Assembly (NCBI GenBank): GCA_040901445.1 | Contig: JBBDYQ010000025.1 | Span: forward strand, 497,925-561,924 | Length of the DNA stretch: 64,000 nt | Origin: Thermoleophilaceae bacterium | Lineage (GTDB): Bacteria > Actinomycetota > Thermoleophilia > Solirubrobacterales > Thermoleophilaceae | Direction of reading: 5' to 3' | Shown: one piece after another, positions 60,577-64,000 of the stretch | How positions within the stretch are numbered: the stretch's first letter is position 1 | Layout: each line of letters opens with the position of its first letter | The notes under the pieces: generated by a model | The model's input: the letters and a program-made list of their open reading frames with translations, nothing else | Told to the model about the DNA's origin: nothing | Databases searched by the model: none | Position numbers and translations under genes: made by a program

Positions 60577-61503
60577 GTGAACACCGCGGACACGATCTGG
60601 ATGAACGGCGAGTTCGTCGCCTGGGAGGACGCGAAGGTACACGTCCTCACGCACTGCCTTCACTACGGCACCGGGGTCTTCGAGGGCATCCGCTGCTACG
60701 AGACCGGCAGCGGCCCGGCGGTCTTCCGCCATGCCGAGCATCTCGAGCGGCTCGAGCTCTCGTCCAAGCTCTACTACATGGATCTCCCGTTCACGCGGGA
60801 GCAGATTCGCGAGGCAACGCACGAGCTCATCGCCAAGAGCGGCTTCTCGTCCTGCTACATCCGCCCGCTCGTCTTCCGGGGCGCGGGACCCATGGGGCTC
60901 TTCCCCCTCGACAACCCGGTGGAGATCGCCGTCGCGGTTTGGGAGTGGGGGGCCTATCTCGGCGAGGAGGGGCAGCGGAACGGGATCCGGGCCACCATGT
61001 CGTCCTGGCGGCGGATCTCGCCCGACTCCCTGATCCCCCACTCCAAGGCCTCGGGTCAGTACCTCAACTCGGTCCTGGCCAAGGTGGTCGCCAGCAAGGC
61101 GGGCTACGAGGAGGCCATCCTCCTGGACGACAACGGCTACGTCTGCGAGGGCACCGGCGAGAACATCTTCGTCGTGCGCGACGGGCGGATCGTCACCCCG
61201 TGCCAGACCAACGGCATCCTCGACGGCATCAACCGCAAGTCGGTGATGGAGATCGCACGCGACCTCGGCTATGAGCTCACCGAGCGCAACCTGGCGCGTG
61301 CCGAGTTGCTGCTGGCGGACGAGATCTTCCTCACCGGCACCGCGGCCGAGCTCACGCCCGTCCGCGAGATCGACGGCATCGAGATCGGCCCGCCGGGCCC
61401 GGTCACGCGCGAGGTGCAGCAGGTCTTCACCGACGCGTTGCACGGCCGCGTCGAGCGCTACGCGGGCTGGCTGGATCACGTTCGCGTACCGTCCAAGGCG
61501 TGA
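60577..61503 (+). CDS. ilvE: Branched-chain amino acid aminotransferase
   Basis: 308 residues, GTG start with AAGGAGG upstream. Fold type IV PLP enzyme that makes Leu, Ile and Val from their keto acids. WMNGEFVAWEDAKVHVLTH and GTGVFEGIRCYET open the chain; the PLP lysine is in IPHSKASGQYLNSVLAK; EGTGENIFVVRDG and TNGILDGINRKSVMEIA follow. The last base of its coding region overlaps the cimA GTG (GTGA). Placement after leuB completes the leucine route. Confidence 0.95.
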   Translation: MNTADTIWMNGEFVAWEDAKVHVLTHCLHYGTGVFEGIRCYETGSGPAVFRHAEHLERLELSSKLYYMDLPFTREQIREATHELIAKSGFSSCYIRPLVFRGAGPMGLFPLDNPVEIAVAVWEWGAYLGEEGQRNGIRATMSSWRRISPDSLIPHSKASGQYLNSVLAKVVASKAGYEEAILLDDNGYVCEGTGENIFVVRDGRIVTPCQTNGILDGINRKSVMEIARDLGYELTERNLARAELLLADEIFLTGTAAELTPVREIDGIEIGPPGPVTREVQQVFTDALHGRVERYAGWLDHVRVPSKA

Positions 61504-63098
61504 CGCTCGTCCACATCTACGACACGACGCTCCGCGACGGCATGGGCGGGGAGGGGATGTCCCTGTCCGTCGAGGAGAAGCTGCGGGTCGCGCACGCCCT
61601 GGACGGGCTCGGCATCCCGTTTGTCGAGGCGGGCTTCCCGAGCAGCAACCCCAAGGAGACGGCGCTGTTCGAGCTGCTCGCGCGCGAGACGTTCCAGAAC
61701 GCCGAGATCGTGGCCTTCGGCATGACCCGCCGACGCGATCTGGCGGCGGCGGACGATCCCGCGCTGCGGCTGCTGGCCGACTGCTTCGCACCCGTCTGCA
61801 CGCTGGTGGGCAAGACGTGGAAGCTCCATCTCGAGAAGGTCACGAAGGTGGACGCGGAGGAGAACCTGCGCATGATCGCCGATGCCGTGGGCTTCCTCCG
61901 CGGGCAGGACAAGCGCGTGATCTACGACGCCGAGCACTTCTTCGACGCCTTCCGCGACGACGAGCCCTATGCGCTGCGCTGCCTGCGGGCAGCGGTCGAC
62001 GCGGGCGCCGAGAACGTCACGCTCTGCGACACGAACGGCTCCTCCCTGCCCTCGCAGGTGGCCCACGCCACCGAGCGGGTCGTGGCAGAGCTCGGCGAGC
62101 ACGCGCAGGTCGGCATCCACACCCATGACGACGCCGGCTGCGGCGTGGCCAACACGCTCGTGGCCGTCGAGCGCGGTGCGCGGCTCGTTCAGGGCACGAT
62201 GAACGGCTACGGCGAGCGCTGCGGCAACGCCAACCTCGTCTCGATCATCCCGGCGCTCCAGCTCAAGATGGGCTACGAGTGCCTCGAGCCGGACCAGCTC
62301 GCCCGCCTCACCGAGACCTCGCACTTGATGGACGAGCTCTGCAACGTCGCTCCCGATCCCAACCAGCCGTACGTCGGGCGCAACGCCTTCGCCCACAAGG
62401 CCGGGCTGCACGCGGCCGGGGTGGCGGAGGACGCACGGACCTTCGAGCACATCGACCCGGCCGCCGTCGGCAACCACAGCGAACTGCTGATCTCCGAGCT
62501 CTCGGGCAAGAACACGGTGCAGGCGCGGGCGGGCGAGACCGGCGTCGAGCTCGACGCGCCCACTGCTGCACGGGTGGTCGAGCGCGTCAAGGACCTCGAG
62601 CACCGCGGCTACCAGTTCGAGGCGGCCGACGGCTCGTTCGACCTGCTCATCCGCCGCGAGACCGGCGAGTACGAGCCGCTGTTCACCCTCGAGTCATGGC
62701 GGGTGATCGTCGAGAAGCGCGCCGACGGCAAGGTCGAGACCGAGGCCACCATCAAGATCTGGGTTGGCGGCGAGCGCTACGTGCGCACGGCCGAGGGCAA
62801 CGGGCCGGTGAACGCGCTGGACCGCGCGCTGCGCTCGGCCATCGGCGAGACCTACCCGCACCTGCACGACATCGAGCTCGTCAACTTCAAGGTGCGCATC
62901 CTCGACGAGGCCAAGGGCACGGCCGCGGTCACCCGGGTGCTGCTCGACGCCAGCGACGGGACCGACACCTGGGGCACGATCGGGGTGTCGGAGAACGTCA
63001 TCGAGTCGAGCTGGGAGGCGCTGGTGGACTCGCTCGAGGCGGGCATGCTGCCCACCCGCGCCCACCACCGCCGGGCGAGCGCCGCTTCGGCGCCGTGA
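61500..63098 (+). CDS. cimA: (R)-Citramalate synthase
   Basis: 532 residues, GTG start overlapping ilvE. It condenses acetyl-CoA with pyruvate to citramalate, giving a threonine-independent route to 2-ketobutyrate and isoleucine via LeuCD and LeuB. YDTTLRDGMGGEGMSLSVEE opens the barrel; GIHTHDDAGCGVANTLVAVE and NGYGERCGNANLVSIIP carry metal and substrate residues; FAHKAGLHAAGV is the linker. The SLSVEEKLRVAHALDGLGI wording, the YDAEHFFDAFRDD stretch and the DIELVNFKVRILDEAKGT C-terminal domain match CimA rather than LeuA, and leuA is present separately. Confidence 0.93.
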   Translation: MTLVHIYDTTLRDGMGGEGMSLSVEEKLRVAHALDGLGIPFVEAGFPSSNPKETALFELLARETFQNAEIVAFGMTRRRDLAAADDPALRLLADCFAPVCTLVGKTWKLHLEKVTKVDAEENLRMIADAVGFLRGQDKRVIYDAEHFFDAFRDDEPYALRCLRAAVDAGAENVTLCDTNGSSLPSQVAHATERVVAELGEHAQVGIHTHDDAGCGVANTLVAVERGARLVQGTMNGYGERCGNANLVSIIPALQLKMGYECLEPDQLARLTETSHLMDELCNVAPDPNQPYVGRNAFAHKAGLHAAGVAEDARTFEHIDPAAVGNHSELLISELSGKNTVQARAGETGVELDAPTAARVVERVKDLEHRGYQFEAADGSFDLLIRRETGEYEPLFTLESWRVIVEKRADGKVETEATIKIWVGGERYVRTAEGNGPVNALDRALRSAIGETYPHLHDIELVNFKVRILDEAKGTAAVTRVLLDASDGTDTWGTIGVSENVIESSWEALVDSLEAGMLPTRAHHRRASAASAP

Positions 63099-64000
63099 TC
63101 CCCCTCGCCAAGCCCGTCCTCGGCGAGCGCGAGGAGGAGCTGGTGCTCGAGGTACTGCGGTCCGGGCGGCTGTCGCTGGGGCCCAGGGCCACGGAATTCG
63201 AGCACGCCTTCGCCGCGCGGATAGGGGCGGCGCACGCCTCTGCCGTCTCGAGCGGCACCGCGGGCCTCCACCTCGCGGTGCGCGGGGCGGGTGTCCAGCC
63301 GGGCGACGAGGTGGTCACCACCCCCTTCAGCTTCGTGGCCTCGGCCAACTCCGTGCTGTACGAGGGGGCCCACCCGGTGTTCTGCGACATCGACAGGCGC
63401 ACGCTCAACATCGACCCCGAGGCGGCCGCCGCGGCCGTGGGGCCACGGACCACCGGGCTGCTGCCGGTGCACATCTTCGGCTACCCCGCAGATATCGGTG
63501 CCCTGGAGCGCCTGGCCGCGCAGCGCGGCCTCTGGATCGTGGAGGACGCCTGCGAGGCGCTCGGTGCCACCCACGCCGACGGCACGACGGTGGGCGCCCG
63601 TGGCAACCCGGCGGTGTTCGCCTTCTACGCCAACAAGCAGCTCACCACGGGGGAAGGGGGGATGGTGTGCTGCGGCGACTCCGCCCTCAAGGCTCGCTAC
63701 GACTCCGAGCGCAATCAGGGCCGGGCGCCCGACATGGGCTGGCTCGACCACGACCGCCTCGGCTTCAACTACCGCCTGTCGGACATCGCGTGCGCCCTTG
63801 GCATAGCCCAGCTCGAGCGGCTCGGAGAGCTGCTGGCCGCCCGGACCGCGGCGGCCGCGCTCTACGGGCAGGCGCTCGCGGACATCGAGGGGCTGGAGCT
63901 CCCCTGCCCCGACGTGGGCGAGGAGCGTCGCGGCTGGTTCGTGTACGTGGTGCAGCTCCCGGGCCACGCCGACCGCGACGCCACGATCGAGGCGCTGCGC
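63095..64000 (+). CDS. DegT/DnrJ/EryC1-family PLP aminotransferase, 3' end cut by window
   Basis: 302 codons are open from the GTG overlapping the cimA stop to the window end, with no stop, so about 60-90 residues are missing. It opens IPLAKPVLGEREEELVLEVL; SSGTAGLHLAVRGAGVQPGD is the PLP phosphate region; IVEDACEALGA has the PLP Asp (151); and the PLP lysine is K181 in FAFYANKQLTTGEGG. NYRLSDIACALGIAQLERL is the typical late motif. The family makes amino sugars for lipopolysaccharide, glycans or antibiotics. Its place after cimA may mark the start of a different, sugar-related cluster. Confidence 0.93.
   Translation, partial: MIPLAKPVLGEREEELVLEVLRSGRLSLGPRATEFEHAFAARIGAAHASAVSSGTAGLHLAVRGAGVQPGDEVVTTPFSFVASANSVLYEGAHPVFCDIDRRTLNIDPEAAAAAVGPRTTGLLPVHIFGYPADIGALERLAAQRGLWIVEDACEALGATHADGTTVGARGNPAVFAFYANKQLTTGEGGMVCCGDSALKARYDSERNQGRAPDMGWLDHDRLGFNYRLSDIACALGIAQLERLGELLAARTAAAALYGQALADIEGLELPCPDVGEERRGWFVYVVQLPGHADRDATIEALR

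Noticed and set aside
1-64000. tRNA, rRNA, CRISPR arrays, insertion sequences, prophage or attachment sites
   Set aside because: I looked in the gaps for cloverleaf patterns, regularly spaced repeats, transposase or integrase motifs and long direct repeats, and saw none. A tRNAscan and repeat search would settle it.

Overview
The window is about 70% GC and rich in GTG and TTG starts, with tightly overlapping genes (ATGA, GTGA and TAGTG junctions). It carries the full o-succinylbenzoate menaquinone pathway, GatCAB, Ser/Thr kinases with FHA partners, and arginine-rich secreted proteins. This suggests a chromosomal segment of a high-GC actinobacterium, most likely class Thermoleophilia (Solirubrobacter/Conexibacter-like). 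The phylum is fairly safe; the class is inferred from remembered protein resemblance only. I see no rRNA, tRNA, CRISPR array, insertion sequence or prophage, and no gene-free stretch longer than 300 bases.

Layout. 0-7 kb: end of a DUF1707 gene, a lipoprotein, then secreted enzymes (M14 zinc carboxypeptidase, clan-A glycoside hydrolase, HEXXH metalloprotease). 7-11.2 kb: two small Gln-rich proteins, a 32-residue membrane peptide and a compact sulfur/cysteine operon (cysK, tusA-like, moeB/thiF-like, cysE, MOSC). 11.2-16.7 kb: a queuosine-salvage (DUF2419/Qng1) gene divergent from a UvrD/PcrA helicase interrupted by a 161-residue mini-intein, then folD and two membrane proteins. 16.7-23.7 kb: RTX-type secreted protein, gatC-gatA-gatB, type II NADH dehydrogenase, acetyltransferase, two small membrane proteins. 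23.7-26 kb: ilvB-ilvN. 26-35.4 kb: menaquinone genes menF, menD, menH, menC, menA, menB, menE on mixed strands with a WS/DGAT acyltransferase among them. 35.4-36.5 kb: ilvC. 36.5-45.5 kb: a phosphothreonine signalling region with three FHA proteins, two kinases, a flavin oxidoreductase and membrane or secreted proteins. 45.5-53.5 kb: CPA2 antiporter, a class V aminotransferase with serA (serine synthesis), a TolB-like secreted protein, a quinone reductase. 53.5-64 kb: a leucine/isoleucine block (leader peptide, leuA, iron-type alcohol dehydrogenase, XRE-cupin regulator, leuC, leuD, methyltransferase, leuB, ilvE, cimA) running into a DegT-type aminotransferase cut by the window end.

How the parts work together. 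ilvBN, ilvC, ilvE, leuABCD and cimA give most of branched-chain amino acid synthesis, with isoleucine made from pyruvate via citramalate; ilvD is not in the window. The men genes plus the type II NADH dehydrogenase fit a menaquinone respiratory chain. CysE and CysK make cysteine next to sulfur-carrier chemistry.

Most notable. (1) An 18-codon leucine-rich leader peptide before leuA, with nested long-range pairings that would mask the leuA ribosome site: a translational attenuator with no U-tract terminator. (2) A TANNNT box 6-10 bases before the start codon of many genes, pointing to widespread leaderless transcription. (3) A Tam-like methyltransferase between leuD and leuB. (4) An oxidoreductase/membrane/kinase/FHA operon of unknown role. 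(5) The mini-intein in helicase motif III.
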